From the NCBI RefSeq assembly GCF_003203515.1, contig NZ_BGNG01000006.1:124001-188000 (forward strand): a stretch of DNA of 64,000 nt, given 5' to 3'. Both the position numbers and the translations under genes were made by a program. Shown here one piece after another: positions 8,730-19,947 of this stretch (the stretch's first letter is position 1; each line of letters starts with the position of its first letter). The stretch is from Glaciecola sp. KUL10 (GTDB lineage Bacteria > Pseudomonadota > Gammaproteobacteria > Enterobacterales > Alteromonadaceae). The notes under the pieces are model-generated. The model made no database searches. It was not told where the DNA came from and saw only the letters and a program-made list of their open reading frames with translations.

Positions 8730-9158
8730 ATGGCGAAGAAAGTCACTGGCTTAATTAAGCTACAGGTTGCTGCTGGTTCAGCAAACCCAAGTCCCCCGGT
8801 TGGTCCTGCACTAGGTCAACACGGTGTTAATATCATGGAATTCTGTAAAGCGTTTAATGCAAAAACAGAATCTCTTGAAAAAGGCGCTCCAGTACCAGTA
8901 GAAATTACTGTTTACGAAGATCGCTCTTTTACCTTCGAAACTAAAACACCACCCGCATCTTTCTTACTTAAGAAAGCAGCAGGCATTAAGAGTGGTTCTG
9001 GTCGTCCTAACACTGAAAAAGTGGGTACGGTAACTCGCGCGCAATTAGAAGAAATTGCAAAAGCGAAAGAACCTGATCTTACAGCGGCTAGCTTAGACGC
9101 TGCGGTAAACACCATCGCGGGTTCTGCTCGTAGCATGGGCTTGGTAGTAGAGGGTTAA
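8730..9158 (+). CDS. rplK: 50S ribosomal protein L11
   Basis: 142 residues from the ATG at 8730, the family's normal length. The frame is open upstream to 8655, but that part is the leader. It has the proline-rich N-terminal domain ([26 protein letters not shown]) that binds thiostrepton-type antibiotics, and a C-terminal 23S rRNA-binding domain ([16 protein letters not shown]). L11 forms the GTPase-associated centre and is needed for RelA activation. rplA follows after three bases. Confidence 0.98.
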   Translation: MAKKVTGLIKLQVAAGSANPSPPVGPALGQHGVNIMEFCKAFNAKTESLEKGAPVPVEITVYEDRSFTFETKTPPASFLLKKAAGIKSGSGRPNTEKVGTVTRAQLEEIAKAKEPDLTAASLDAAVNTIAGSARSMGLVVEG

Positions 9159-9161
9159 GAC

Positions 9162-9860
9162 ATGGCTAAATTATCTAAGCGCGCTCGCGCAATCGCGGAC
9201 AAAGTTGACGCGACTAAAGAATACGAAATTAACGAAGCACTTGCGCTTTTAAAAGAATTTGCAACGGCTAAGTTCGCTGAAAGTGTTGACGTTGCAGTTA
9301 ACCTTGGTATAGATGCTCGTAAATCTGACCAAAACGTTCGTGGTGCAACTGTACTACCAAACGGCACTGGTAAAGAAGTACGTGTTGCTGTGTTTACACA
9401 AGGCGCAAATGCTGAAGCAGCTAAAGAAGCGGGTGCAGACATCGTTGGTATGGATGACCTTGCAGACTTAGTTAAGAAAGGCGAAATGAACTTTGACGTA
9501 GTAGTGGCTAGCCCAGACGCAATGCGCGTTGTTGGTCAACTTGGTCAAATCTTAGGCCCACGTGGTCTTATGCCTAACCCTAAAACGGGTACAGTTACAC
9601 CAGACGTAGCAACTGCAGTCAAAAATGCAAAAGCTGGTCAGGTAAGATACCGCAACGATAAGAACGGTATTATTCACGCAAGCATCGGTAAAATTGCGTT
9701 TGAGCCAGCTCAAATTCAAGAAAACCTAGAAGCATTGCTTGAAGCGTTGAAGAAAGCTAAGCCTTCTTCAGCAAAAGGTACATATATCAAAAGAATCAGC
9801 CTAAGCACAACTATGGGTGCTGGTGTCAAAGTTGACGCAGGTACGCTAGCTAACGCTTAA
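9162..9860 (+). CDS. rplA: 50S ribosomal protein L1
   Basis: 232 residues, full length. It carries the L1 signature in [17 protein letters not shown] and the [20 protein letters not shown] segment. L1 forms the mobile stalk at the ribosomal E site and represses its own operon through the rplK leader. It is translationally coupled to rplK by close spacing. Confidence 0.98.
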   Translation: MAKLSKRARAIADKVDATKEYEINEALALLKEFATAKFAESVDVAVNLGIDARKSDQNVRGATVLPNGTGKEVRVAVFTQGANAEAAKEAGADIVGMDDLADLVKKGEMNFDVVVASPDAMRVVGQLGQILGPRGLMPNPKTGTVTPDVATAVKNAKAGQVRYRNDKNGIIHASIGKIAFEPAQIQENLEALLEALKKAKPSSAKGTYIKRISLSTTMGAGVKVDAGTLANA

Positions 9861-9935
9861 GTTAGTCAGGCGATTCTCTCTTAAAAGGTTATGGGTTAGA
9901 GCTGGTAACGCCAAAAGCGATATACAGCTCTCGTC

Positions 9936-10045
9936 CAAGACCGCAGGCGCTAGACGGTAAAAGAGGTAAGAGAACTTTTACAGGCTTAGGTTTAATTATC
10001 TAAGCAAACGTCAAAGCTTAATACTACCTGCGCAGACGGTGGTTT
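9936..10045 (+). promoter_or_regulatory. rplJ leader with L10-L7/L12 binding fold
   Basis: The 341-base gap between rplA and rplJ is an untranslated leader. ACCG-CAGG at 9940-9947 pairs with CCTG at 10027-10030 and CGGT at 10037-10040, leaving a one-sided CGCAGA internal loop. This kink-like arrangement resembles what I recall of the E. coli rplJ leader bound by L10(L7/L12)4 for autogenous repression. I could not pick a convincing internal promoter in the gap. Confidence 0.6.
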
Positions 10046-10201
10046 CAACTCAGACTCTCTGGGAAATGAACACCGTAGAGCGGTACTCGTTTTATCTATC
10101 TTGGATAACGCGTGGTATCAATCTGTAAACACTGATGAAGGCCAAATAAGCATTGTAAAGTGCATACTTAACCAACATCAGCAATTAAGAAGGTGAACTC
10201 A

Positions 10202-10720
10202 GTGGCACTAGGATTAGCAGCAAAAAAAGAGATCGTAGCTGAAGTAAGTGAAGTTGCATCTCGCGCTCTATCTGTTGCCGTCGCTGAATACCGTGGGATG
10301 GAAGTTTCTGAACTGACTGACCTGCGCGTTCAAGCTCGTGAGCAAGGCGTATACCTCAAGGTTGTACGTAATACTCTAGCTAAGCGTGCGTTAGCAGACA
10401 GCAAATTTGCAGACATGGACCCTGCTTTAACAGGGCCTTTAATTTACGGTTTCTCTATCGAAGCTCCGGGCGGCGCAGCGCGCTTGTTCAAAGACTTCGC
10501 TAAGAAAAACGACAAATTAAATGTCACAGCATTGTCTATTGGTAGTGGCTTACTTGGTCCAGAAAAACTGGATGCAGTTGCTTCTCTACCTACCCGCGAC
10601 GAAGCGCTTGCAAAACTTCTTGCAACCTTCAAAGCACCTGCCGAGAAATTCGTTCGTACTATCAACGAAGTACCTGGCAAGTTTGTGCGTGTATTGGCGG
10701 CGATCAAAGAAGAAAAATAA
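10202..10720 (+). CDS. rplJ: 50S ribosomal protein L10
   Basis: 172 residues from the GTG at 10202, giving the usual N-terminus [19 protein letters not shown]. The earlier in-frame GTG at 10193 lies inside the ribosome-binding site AAGGTGA and is rejected. L10 anchors the L7/L12 stalk through its C-terminal helix and represses rplJL translation through the upstream leader. The 53-base gap to rplL is consistent with coupled translation. Confidence 0.97.
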   Translation: MALGLAAKKEIVAEVSEVASRALSVAVAEYRGMEVSELTDLRVQAREQGVYLKVVRNTLAKRALADSKFADMDPALTGPLIYGFSIEAPGGAARLFKDFAKKNDKLNVTALSIGSGLLGPEKLDAVASLPTRDEALAKLLATFKAPAEKFVRTINEVPGKFVRVLAAIKEEK

Positions 10721-10773
10721 TTTTCTTTTTTGGCATATTAAATTTTTAACATTAAACCCAGGAGTTTAGAGAA

Positions 10774-11145
10774 ATGGCTCTAACCAAAGATGATATCTTA
10801 AACGCAATTGCTGAAATGCCAGTAATGGAATTAGTTGAACTAATCGAAGCAGCTGAAGAAAAATTCAACGTATCTGCAGCAGCAGCAGTAGCAGTAGCTG
10901 GTCCAGCTGCAGCAGCAGAAGCTGTTGAAGAGAAGACTGAATTTGACGTAGTTCTTACTTCATTCGGCGCTAACAAAGTTGCTGTTATCAAAGCAGTACG
11001 TGGCGCAACTGGCCTAGGTCTTAAAGAAGCTAAAGAAGTAGTTGAATCTGCTCCTAAAGCTATCAAAGAAGGCGTAGCTAAAGAAGAAGCTGAAGAACTT
11101 AAGAAGACGCTTGAAGAAGCTGGCGCTGAAGTTGAAGTTAAGTAA
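10774..11145 (+). CDS. rplL: 50S ribosomal protein L7/L12
   Basis: 123 residues: an N-terminal dimerisation helix ([22 protein letters not shown]), an Ala-rich hinge and the C-terminal factor-binding domain ([27 protein letters not shown]). It recruits EF-G and EF-Tu. A strong Shine-Dalgarno (CAGGAG) precedes the ATG, as expected for the multicopy stalk protein. Confidence 0.98.
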   Translation: MALTKDDILNAIAEMPVMELVELIEAAEEKFNVSAAAAVAVAGPAAAAEAVEEKTEFDVVLTSFGANKVAVIKAVRGATGLGLKEAKEVVESAPKAIKEGVAKEEAEELKKTLEEAGAEVEVK

Positions 11146-11179
11146 TTAATCGATATTAATTACTGGCCGTAACAGGCTC

Positions 11180-11210
11180 AGGCAGGTGATTTTTAATCAC
11201 CTGCCTTTTT
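11180..11210 (+). terminator. rplL-rpoB attenuator
   Basis: A perfect 12-bp stem (AGGCAGGTGATT / AATCACCTGCCT) with a three-base loop, followed by TTTTT. It stands between rplL and rpoB, where a partial terminator is known in enterobacteria to lower RNA polymerase synthesis relative to L7/L12. The remaining bases to rpoB show no further strong element. Confidence 0.85.
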
Positions 11211-11432
11211 GCGCTGTAGGACATGCAATATTTCACCCTTTGTTTGCATTTCTTTAAAGCGCGGGTATATAGTAGGTAAGTTTTTGTTTTCCATAAAAAA
11301 GGCAGTATAGCTTTTTATGGTTTAAACTTTACTTAGATACCCAAAAAAAGGGTACTGGAAGTTTGCTTTGCATTGAGGTTTTGTAGGTAGTGCATCGCAG
11401 GTTGGGTCTAAAATCAGTCGGCTGAGGAACCC

Positions 11433-14400
11433 ATGGTTTACTCTTATAGTGAAAAGAAACGTATCCGTAAGGATTTTGGCAAGCGCCCGCAGGTATTGGA
11501 AATTCCATACCTCCTTTCAATTCAACTGGATTCATTTAAAAAGTTTATCGACCAAGATCCTGATGGTCAATATGGCTTAGAAGCGGCATTCCGCTCAGTG
11601 TTTCCAATAAAAAGCTACTCTGGTAACTCCGAGTTACAATACGTAGCTTATCGCTTAGGCGAGCCGGTATTTGACGTAAAAGAATGTCAAATTCGCGGTG
11701 TAACTTATTCAGCTCCTTTAAGAGTCAAGCTTAGACTTGTCTTGTTTGATAAAGAAGCCGCGCCAGGTACAGTTAAAGACATCAAAGAACAAGAAGTATA
11801 CATGGGTGAAATCCCACTGATGACTGAAAACGGTACATTTGTTATCAATGGAACTGAGCGTGTAATCGTTTCTCAGTTGCATAGATCTCCCGGTGTATTC
11901 TTTGATCATGATAAAGGCAAAACTCACTCGTCTGGCAAAGTGCTTTATAATGCACGTGTCATTCCATACCGTGGTTCATGGTTGGATTTCGAGTTTGATC
12001 CAAAAGATAACTTATTTGTTCGTATCGATCGTCGTAGAAAATTACCTGCGACCATTATTCTTCGTGCGCTAGAAATCAGTACCGAAGAGATCCTTGACTT
12101 ATTCTTTGAGAAAATCAAAGTAAGTATCGAGAACGACAAGCTTAAAATGGACGTTGTGCCAGATCGTCTGCGCGGTGAAACTGCTCAGTTCGATATTATG
12201 GACAACAACGGCGAAGTCGTAGTAGAAGAAGGCCGTCGTGTTTCTGCTCGTCATACTCGTGCTTTAGAAAAAGCAGGCGTGACAGAGTTAGAGATCCCAG
12301 CTGAGTATCTACTTGGTAAAATCTACGCGAAAACGCATGTCAATGAAGAGACAGGCGAAGTAGTCGTTAACGCTAACGATGAAGTTACGCTAGAAAACTT
12401 ACTTGCGCTACGCGACTTAGGTACAGAAGAGTTTGAATTACTGTATATCAACGAACTTGATCACGGTTCTTACATTTCTGACACTGTTAAGATTGACCCA
12501 AGCACAAACCGCTTAGAAGCATTGGTAGAAATTTACCGTATGATGCGTCCTGGTGAGCCACCCACTAAAGATGCTGCTGAAACGTTATTCGATAACCTAT
12601 TCTTTGCAGAAGAAAGATACGACTTATCTGCTGTAGGTAGAATGAAATTCAACCGCCGTCTTGGTCGTGAAGCACTAACAGGTGCTGGCACATTAGATAA
12701 AGACGATATCGTTGAAGTGATGAAGCGCTTGATTGCAATTCGTGACGGTAAAGATGACGTCGATGATATCGATCACTTAGGTAACCGCCGTATTCGCTCA
12801 GTAGGCGAAATGGCTGAAAACCAATTCCGCGTTGGTCTTGTTCGCGTAGAGCGCGCAGTTAAAGAGCGCCTAAGCTTAGGTGACCTTGATGCGGTAATGC
12901 CACAAGATCTAATTAACGCTAAGCCTATTTCTGCTGCTGTAAAAGAGTTCTTTGGTTCAAGCCAACTTTCTCAGTTTATGGATCAGAACAACCCATTGTC
13001 AGAAGTTACGCACAAACGTCGTATTTCTGCATTAGGTCCTGGCGGTCTTACGCGTGAAAGAGCAGGCTTTGAAGTACGAGATGTTCACCCGACTCACTAT
13101 GGTCGTGTATGTCCGATTGAAACGCCGGAAGGTCCAAACATCGGTTTGATCAACTCGCTTTCAAGCTTCGCAAGAACTAACGATTTTGGTTTCCTTGAAA
13201 CACCCTATAGACGCATTGTCGACGGTGTAGTGACAGACGAAATTGACTACTTATCAGCTATCGAAGAAGGTCAGTTTGCAATTGCACAGGCTAACGTTGT
13301 GTTAGACGAAAACAATGCACTTGTAGAAGACTTGATTCCATGTCGTCACCGTGGTGAAACCACATTAATGCAAAAGGCAGACATCACGTACATGGATGTT
13401 TCGCCACAACAAATCGTTTCTATCGCAGCCAGTATCATCCCGTTCCTAGAACACGATGATGCTAACCGCGCATTGATGGGATCAAACATGCAACGTCAAG
13501 CCGTACCAACGCTTAAGGCTGATAAGCCATTAGTTGGTACTGGTATGGAAAAAACAGTTGCTGTTGATTCTGGTGTAACGGTTGTTGCTAAACGCGGCGG
13601 AACAATTGATTTCGTTGACGCAAGTCGTATCGTGGTTAAAGTAAATGAAGATGAAATGACAGCGGGTGAAGCTGGCATCGATATCTACAACTTAACTAAA
13701 TACACGCGTTCTAACCAAAATACATGTATTAACCAAAAACCAACTTGTAATGTAGGTGACCCTGTTGTCACTGGTGACGTACTGGCCGACGGTCCGTCAA
13801 CAGACTTAGGTGAGCTTGCATTAGGTCAGAACATGCGTATCGCGTTCATGCCTTGGAATGGTTATAACTTCGAGGATTCAATCCTTATTTCTGAGCGTGT
13901 TGCACAAGAAGACCGATTTACTACTATCCACATTCAAGAACTTAGCTGTATCGCTCGTGATACCAAACTTGGTCCAGAAGAAATCAGTGCCGATATTCCA
14001 AACGTAGGTGAATCTGCGCTTGGTAAACTAGATGAATCTGGTGTGGTTTATATCGGTGCCGAGGTGAAAGGTGGCGATATTCTAGTAGGTAAAGTGACGC
14101 CTAAAGGCGAAACACAACTTACGCCAGAAGAGAAACTACTAAGAGCTATCTTTGGAGAAAAAGCGTCTGATGTTAAAGATACATCACTTCGCGTACCAAA
14201 CAGCGTTCGCGGTACAGTCATCGACGTACAAGTCTTTACTCGCGACGGTGTTGAAAAAGATAAGCGCGCAGTTGAAATTGAAGAAATGCAATTACGTCAA
14301 GTCAAGAAAGACTTGGGCGATGAGTTCTCAATCTTAGCTGACGGTATTTTTGCTCGTACTCAGCAGTTGCTACTTAACAACGGTGTTGACCAAGCTAAGC

Positions 14401-15461
14401 TTGACAGTATGCCGCGTGAAAAGTGGTTTGATATCGCACTTAAAGATGAAGACGCGCAAGCTGAACTTGATCAAAGTGCAGAGCAACATGCCGAAGTTAA
14501 AAATGACTTCGACAAAAAGTTTGAAAACAAACGTCGTAAAATCACTCAAGGCGATGACTTAGCACCAGGTGTCCTTAAAATTGTTAAGGTTTACCTAGCT
14601 GTTAAACGTCATATCCAACCAGGTGATAAAATGGCGGGTCGTCACGGTAACAAGGGTGTTATCTCTGCTATCCAACCAGTAGAAGATATGCCGTATGATG
14701 AAACAGGTACGCCTGTAGACATCGTTCTTAACCCTCTAGGTGTACCGTCACGTATGAACATCGGTCAGATTCTTGAAACTCACTTAGGCATGGCTGCCCA
14801 TGGTTTAGGTGTGAAAATTGACCGCATGATCAAAGAGCAAGAAGAAGTCGCTAAACTTCGCAGCTTCCTCAAAGAGGTTTATGACCTTGGTGAGAAGCAT
14901 CAAGAAGTTGATTTAGACACTTTCTCTGATCATGAGATTAAGCGTTTGGCTGAAAACTTACGTAAAGGTGTACCGGTTGCTACTCCAGTATTCGATGGTG
15001 CTCGTGAGTCAGAAATCAAAGAAATGCTTAAGCTAGCAGACATTCCTGAAAGCGGACAAATCACCTTGTTTGATGGCCGTACAGGTAGATCATTTGAGCG
15101 TCCGGTAACCGTCGGTTACATGTACATGCTTAAACTTAACCACTTGGTTGACGATAAGATGCACGCGCGTTCAACAGGTTCGTACAGTCTTGTTACACAA
15201 CAACCGCTTGGTGGTAAAGCACAGTTCGGTGGTCAACGCTTCGGTGAGATGGAAGTGTGGGCACTTGAAGCATACGGTGCCGCTTATACCTTGCAAGAAA
15301 TGCTTACGGTCAAGTCTGATGACGTTAATGGTCGTACTAAGATGTATAAAAACATCGTCGATGGTGACCACAGAATGGAACCAGGCATGCCTGAGTCATT
15401 CAACGTATTGTTGAAAGAAATCCGTTCACTAGGTATCAACATCGAGCTAGAAGAACAGTAA
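11433..15461 (+). CDS. rpoB: DNA-directed RNA polymerase subunit beta
   Basis: 1342 residues, the normal length for Gammaproteobacteria. The rifampicin-pocket region is intact ([20 protein letters not shown], then [21 protein letters not shown]). The switch and flap segments are also present ([18 protein letters not shown] near residue 1070; the [25 protein letters not shown] stretch near the C-terminus). It forms the catalytic core with beta-prime. The hot-spot residues look wild-type, so no rifampicin resistance substitution is evident. rpoC follows after 105 bases. Confidence 0.99.
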   Translation: MVYSYSEKKRIRKDFGKRPQVLEIPYLLSIQLDSFKKFIDQDPDGQYGLEAAFRSVFPIKSYSGNSELQYVAYRLGEPVFDVKECQIRGVTYSAPLRVKLRLVLFDKEAAPGTVKDIKEQEVYMGEIPLMTENGTFVINGTERVIVSQLHRSPGVFFDHDKGKTHSSGKVLYNARVIPYRGSWLDFEFDPKDNLFVRIDRRRKLPATIILRALEISTEEILDLFFEKIKVSIENDKLKMDVVPDRLRGETAQFDIMDNNGEVVVEEGRRVSARHTRALEKAGVTELEIPAEYLLGKIYAKTHVNEETGEVVVNANDEVTLENLLALRDLGTEEFELLYINELDHGSYISDTVKIDPSTNRLEALVEIYRMMRPGEPPTKDAAETLFDNLFFAEERYDLSAVGRMKFNRRLGREALTGAGTLDKDDIVEVMKRLIAIRDGKDDVDDIDHLGNRRIRSVGEMAENQFRVGLVRVERAVKERLSLGDLDAVMPQDLINAKPISAAVKEFFGSSQLSQFMDQNNPLSEVTHKRRISALGPGGLTRERAGFEVRDVHPTHYGRVCPIETPEGPNIGLINSLSSFARTNDFGFLETPYRRIVDGVVTDEIDYLSAIEEGQFAIAQANVVLDENNALVEDLIPCRHRGETTLMQKADITYMDVSPQQIVSIAASIIPFLEHDDANRALMGSNMQRQAVPTLKADKPLVGTGMEKTVAVDSGVTVVAKRGGTIDFVDASRIVVKVNEDEMTAGEAGIDIYNLTKYTRSNQNTCINQKPTCNVGDPVVTGDVLADGPSTDLGELALGQNMRIAFMPWNGYNFEDSILISERVAQEDRFTTIHIQELSCIARDTKLGPEEISADIPNVGESALGKLDESGVVYIGAEVKGGDILVGKVTPKGETQLTPEEKLLRAIFGEKASDVKDTSLRVPNSVRGTVIDVQVFTRDGVEKDKRAVEIEEMQLRQVKKDLGDEFSILADGIFARTQQLLLNNGVDQAKLDSMPREKWFDIALKDEDAQAELDQSAEQHAEVKNDFDKKFENKRRKITQGDDLAPGVLKIVKVYLAVKRHIQPGDKMAGRHGNKGVISAIQPVEDMPYDETGTPVDIVLNPLGVPSRMNIGQILETHLGMAAHGLGVKIDRMIKEQEEVAKLRSFLKEVYDLGEKHQEVDLDTFSDHEIKRLAENLRKGVPVATPVFDGARESEIKEMLKLADIPESGQITLFDGRTGRSFERPVTVGYMYMLKLNHLVDDKMHARSTGSYSLVTQQPLGGKAQFGGQRFGEMEVWALEAYGAAYTLQEMLTVKSDDVNGRTKMYKNIVDGDHRMEPGMPESFNVLLKEIRSLGINIELEEQ

Positions 15462-15566
15462 GCGTTGACGTTGCGAAAGTAACTAAGCAAACAGGTTGGC
15501 TCTGTTGCTGTATCCACTAAGGATAATGCAACAGAGTCGTGACAAAGACTCCGTTGGGAGAGAAAT

Positions 15567-18500
15567 GTGAAAGACTTATTAAAGTTTATTAAACAACAAA
15601 ACAAGACTGAAGAATTTGATAACATCAAAATCGGTCTTGCATCACCAGACATGATCCGATCATGGTCTTTTGGTGAGGTTAAAAAGCCTGAAACAATTAA
15701 CTATCGTACGTTCAAGCCTGAGCGCGATGGTCTTTTTTGTGCCCGTATTTTCGGCCCTGTTAAAGACTACGAATGTTTATGTGGTAAGTACAAGCGCTTG
15801 AAGCATCGCGGTGTTATCTGCGAAAAATGTGGCGTTGAAGTTACCCTGACTAAAGTGCGTCGTGAGCGCATGGGTCATATCGAACTAGCAAGCCCTGTTG
15901 CACACATCTGGTTCTTAAAATCATTACCGTCAAGAATCGGTTTGATGTTAGACATGACGCTTCGTGATATCGAACGTGTACTTTACTTTGAATCATACGT
16001 AGTGACAGAGCCTGGTCTAACAACACTAGAGCGTTCACAGCTATTAACTGAAGAAGAATACTTAGATTCTTTGGAAGAGCACGGCGACGAGTTTGAAGCA
16101 AAAATGGGTGCTGAAGCAGTATTTGAATTGCTTAAAGCACTAGATGTTGACGCTGACGTAGTTGCAATGCGTGAAGAGTTACCAACTATCAACTCTGAAA
16201 CCAAGCGTAAGAAAATCACTAAGCGTTTGAAGTTACTAGAATCTTTCCAACAATCAGGTAATTCACCTGAGTGGATGATTTTAACCGTATTACCAGTACT
16301 ACCACCAGAACTACGTCCACTAGTACCACTAGATGGCGGCCGTTTTGCAACGTCTGATTTGAACGATTTGTATCGTCGCGTTATCAACCGTAACAACCGT
16401 CTTAAACGTCTTCTAGATCTTGCGGCTCCAGATATTATCGTACGCAACGAAAAGCGTATGCTGCAAGAAGCGGTCGATGCCTTGTTAGACAATGGTCGTC
16501 GCGGTCGTGCAATCACAGGTTCAAACAAGCGTCCTTTGAAGTCACTTGCTGACATGATCAAAGGTAAGCAAGGTCGTTTCCGTCAAAACTTACTTGGTAA
16601 GCGTGTTGACTATTCAGGCCGTTCTGTAATTACCGTTGGTCCTACACTGCGTTTACATCAGTGTGGTCTTCCTAAGAAAATGGCACTTGAATTATTCAAG
16701 CCGTTTATCTACGGAAAGCTAGAAGGTCGCGGTCTTGCAACGACAATTAAAGCGGCTAAGAAATTAGTTGAAAGAGAAGCGCCGGAAGTATGGGACGTGC
16801 TTGACGAAGTCATTCGCGAACATCCAGTGTTACTTAACCGTGCACCGACTCTTCACAGACTAGGTATCCAAGCGTTCGAACCAACCCTGATTGAAGGTAA
16901 AGCTATTCAATTGCACCCATTAGTATGTGCGGCGTATAACGCTGACTTCGATGGTGACCAAATGGCGGTTCACGTACCATTAACTATCGAAGCTCAGTTA
17001 GAGTCTCGCGCGTTAATGATGTCAACAAACAACATTCTTTCTCCAGCAAATGGTGAGCCTATCATCGTTCCTTCACAGGACGTTGTATTAGGTCTTTACT
17101 ATTTAACACGTGAACGTGTAAATGGTCTGGGCGAAGGCATGGTATTTACTAGCCCACACGAAGCTGAAAAAGCCTATCGCACGGGCAACGCAGAGCTTCA
17201 TGCTCGCGTAAAAGTACGTATCACAGAATTTGACGTCGCTGAAGACGGCTCTAAAGTTGAAAAAGTTACATTAACTGACACAACTGTTGGTCGTGCTATT
17301 TTCTCGTTGATTTTGCCAGAAGGTCTGCCTTTTGAAATCATCAATAAGGCGATGGGTAAAAAGCAAATCTCACAACTATTGAACACTTGTTACCGTGTAT
17401 TAGGTCTTAAAGACACTGTTATCGCGGCTGACCAAATCATGTATACCGGTTTCCACTATGCGATGATCGCAGGTGCGTCCGTTGGTATCGACGATATGGT
17501 TATTCCTGATGCGAAGAAAGAAATTATTGACGCAGCAGAAGCAGAAGTGGTCGAAATTCAAGAACAATTCCAGTCTGGTCTAGTAACGGCTGGTGAGCGT
17601 TACAACAAAGTTATTGATATCTGGTCAAATGCCAACGAAGAAGTTGCTAAGGCCATGATGGACAACCTCAAAACAGAAACGGTTAAAAACCGTGACGGTG
17701 AGGACGAAGATCAGCAATCATTTAACTCTGTTTACATGATGGCCGACTCTGGTGCTCGTGGTAGCCCAGCTCAAATTCGTCAGTTAGCAGGTATGCGTGG
17801 CTTGATGGCAAAACCAGACGGTTCAATCATTGAAACACCTATTACCGCAAACTTCCGTGAAGGTCTAAACGTACTTCAGTACTTTATTTCAACTCACGGT
17901 GCTCGTAAAGGTTTGGCCGATACTGCACTTAAAACAGCTAACTCGGGTTATCTAACTCGTCGTCTAGTTGACGTTGCACAAGATTTGGTTATCAACAACG
18001 ATGATTGTGGCACATTCGAAGGTGTTAAAATGACACCACTTATCGAAGGTGGCGACGTTGTTGAAGCATTGCGCGAACGTGTACTCGGTCGTGTTGTCGC
18101 AGAAGATGTATTGAAGCCAGGTACTAACGAAGTATTAGTTGAGCGTAATACGCTACTAGACGAAGGTTTAGTAGACATGCTTGAAGCTAACTCAGTTGAC
18201 CAAATGATGGTTCGTTCAGTAATCACTTGTGACAATGACTTCGGTGTTTGTGCTAAGTGTTACGGTCGTGACCTAGCGCGTGGACACATGGTAGGTTCTG
18301 GTGAATCTGTGGGTGTAATCGCTGCTCAATCAATCGGTGAACCAGGTACACAGTTAACGATGCGTACCTTCCACATCGGTGGTGCGGCATCAAGAGCCTC
18401 AGCAGAAAACAGCGTTCAAGTGAAAACAACAGGTACACTGAAGTTCTCTAACGCTAAATTTGTTCGCAATTCAGATGACAAAGTCGTGATCATTTCTCGT

Positions 18501-19751
18501 TCAACCGAGTTGACGATGATCGATGACCAAGGTCGTGAAAAAGAGCGTTATAAAGTACCTTACGGTGCGGTATTAACGGTTGATGAAGGCGCACAAATTA
18601 ACGCTGGCGATGTAGTTGCTAACTGGGACCCGCATAGTCACCCAATCGTGACAGAGCGTACATCAAAAATCAGCTTTGCGGATGTTGATGACTCAAACAC
18701 AGAGATGCAACAAGACGAGTTAACAGGCCTAACGCGTATCGTTGTTAAAGACCTAGCTAAAGCAAATGCAAAAGAGCCTAAGCTAATTCTTGAAAACGAA
18801 GAGACTGGTCTACAAGAGATTCGTCTGCCAAGTTTTACAACGATTGAAGCTACAGACGGCATGGTCGCAAAAGAAGGTGACGTATTAGCACGTATTCCAC
18901 AAGAATCGTCTAAAACTCGTGATATCACGGGTGGTCTACCACGCGTAGCCGACTTGTTTGAAGCACGTAAGCCTAAAGAGCCAGCTATCCTTGCTGAAAT
19001 CTCGGGTGTGATTGGTTTCGGTAAAGAAACCAAAGGTAAGAAGCGTCTTACTATTACCCCTAAAGATAACTCAGTAAACAACGGTGAAACCTACGAAGAG
19101 ATGATTCCTAAGTGGCGTCAACTTAACGTGTTTGAAGGTGAATCAGTTGAAAAAGGTGAAGTTATTGCCGATGGTCCTGAGTCTCCACACGACATCTTAC
19201 GTCTACGTGGTATCAGTGCCGTTGCAAACTACATTGTTAACGAAGTACAAGAAGTTTACCGCCTACAAGGTGTAAAAATTAACGATAAGCACATCGAAGT
19301 GGTCATTCGCCAAATGTTGCGTAAGTGTATTATTACTCACGCAGGTGATACTCAATTCCTGGCTGGTGAGCAATTAGAAGTTTCACAAGTTAAGATCGCT
19401 AACCGTGAAATGGAGCGTCAAGGCAAAGTACCAGCAGGTTACGAAACACAACTGCTAGGTATTACTAAAGCCTCACTATCAACTGAGTCGTTTATCTCAG
19501 CTGCATCGTTCCAAGAAACAACTCGCGTACTAACCGAAGCTGCGGTACAAGGTAAAGAAGATGATTTACGTGGTCTTAAAGAAAACGTTATCGTTGGTCG
19601 CCTAATCCCAGCAGGAACTGGTTTCGCTTATCATCAAAAACGCGCTGCGCGCAAAGCTGCTGAGCTAGAGCCAGTAGCAGAGCCGTCAATGGCCGCTGAT
19701 GATGCTGCACAAGCATTAACAGACGCCTTGAATGCGGGTGATGACGACTAA
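15567..19751 (+). CDS. rpoC: DNA-directed RNA polymerase subunit beta-prime
   Basis: 1394 residues from a GTG preceded by GGGAGAG. The N-terminal zinc-ribbon cysteines are present (CLCGK...CEKC, residues about 70-88). The catalytic NADFDGD motif begins at residue 458, so the three Mg-binding aspartates fall at 460, 462 and 464. The second zinc site ([13 protein letters not shown]) and the trigger-loop region ([19 protein letters not shown]) are also intact. The tail after about residue 1370 is Ala- and Asp-rich and variable. It is co-transcribed with rpoB and ends in a terminator. Confidence 0.99.
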   Translation: MKDLLKFIKQQNKTEEFDNIKIGLASPDMIRSWSFGEVKKPETINYRTFKPERDGLFCARIFGPVKDYECLCGKYKRLKHRGVICEKCGVEVTLTKVRRERMGHIELASPVAHIWFLKSLPSRIGLMLDMTLRDIERVLYFESYVVTEPGLTTLERSQLLTEEEYLDSLEEHGDEFEAKMGAEAVFELLKALDVDADVVAMREELPTINSETKRKKITKRLKLLESFQQSGNSPEWMILTVLPVLPPELRPLVPLDGGRFATSDLNDLYRRVINRNNRLKRLLDLAAPDIIVRNEKRMLQEAVDALLDNGRRGRAITGSNKRPLKSLADMIKGKQGRFRQNLLGKRVDYSGRSVITVGPTLRLHQCGLPKKMALELFKPFIYGKLEGRGLATTIKAAKKLVEREAPEVWDVLDEVIREHPVLLNRAPTLHRLGIQAFEPTLIEGKAIQLHPLVCAAYNADFDGDQMAVHVPLTIEAQLESRALMMSTNNILSPANGEPIIVPSQDVVLGLYYLTRERVNGLGEGMVFTSPHEAEKAYRTGNAELHARVKVRITEFDVAEDGSKVEKVTLTDTTVGRAIFSLILPEGLPFEIINKAMGKKQISQLLNTCYRVLGLKDTVIAADQIMYTGFHYAMIAGASVGIDDMVIPDAKKEIIDAAEAEVVEIQEQFQSGLVTAGERYNKVIDIWSNANEEVAKAMMDNLKTETVKNRDGEDEDQQSFNSVYMMADSGARGSPAQIRQLAGMRGLMAKPDGSIIETPITANFREGLNVLQYFISTHGARKGLADTALKTANSGYLTRRLVDVAQDLVINNDDCGTFEGVKMTPLIEGGDVVEALRERVLGRVVAEDVLKPGTNEVLVERNTLLDEGLVDMLEANSVDQMMVRSVITCDNDFGVCAKCYGRDLARGHMVGSGESVGVIAAQSIGEPGTQLTMRTFHIGGAASRASAENSVQVKTTGTLKFSNAKFVRNSDDKVVIISRSTELTMIDDQGREKERYKVPYGAVLTVDEGAQINAGDVVANWDPHSHPIVTERTSKISFADVDDSNTEMQQDELTGLTRIVVKDLAKANAKEPKLILENEETGLQEIRLPSFTTIEATDGMVAKEGDVLARIPQESSKTRDITGGLPRVADLFEARKPKEPAILAEISGVIGFGKETKGKKRLTITPKDNSVNNGETYEEMIPKWRQLNVFEGESVEKGEVIADGPESPHDILRLRGISAVANYIVNEVQEVYRLQGVKINDKHIEVVIRQMLRKCIITHAGDTQFLAGEQLEVSQVKIANREMERQGKVPAGYETQLLGITKASLSTESFISAASFQETTRVLTEAAVQGKEDDLRGLKENVIVGRLIPAGTGFAYHQKRAARKAAELEPVAEPSMAADDAAQALTDALNAGDDD

Positions 19752-19776
19752 GTCGTTATAGACTGTCAAAAAACAT

Positions 19777-19804
19777 AAGGGCCATTAATCTGGCCCTTTT
19801 TTTT
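19777..19804 (+). terminator. rho-independent terminator after rpoC
   Basis: AGGGCCA and TGGCCCT form a 7-bp stem followed by eight T residues. It ends the rplJL-rpoBC transcription unit 25 bases after rpoC. Confidence 0.9.
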
Positions 19805-19885
19805 GTCCGATTATTTACTAACTTATCATTGTTATACCCAATGTCCGATAAAAAAAGTGAATAGAATGTAAAAAAAAACTATTGA

Positions 19886-19897
19886 GGAAGCGCTTAC
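19886..19897. promoter_or_regulatory. possible LacI-family operator before the GH9 gene
   Basis: GGAAGCGCTTAC contains the perfect 8-bp palindrome AAGCGCTT with a central CG step, typical of LacI-family operators. It lies about 50 bases upstream of the chosen GH9 start. The palindrome is short and unsupported by a second copy. Confidence 0.35.
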
Positions 19898-19947
19898 ATA
19901 GCTGTTATAAGAAGCATAAATTAACAATCTACAAACGAGCTTTATTT

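Noticed and set aside
10193-10201. Longer rplJ start at GTG 10193
   Set aside because: It lies in the AAGGTGA ribosome-binding site, and the GTG at 10202 gives the family-standard N-terminus.
11329-11535. 68-codon minus-strand frame across the rpoB start
   Set aside because: It overlaps a certain gene and has no coding features.
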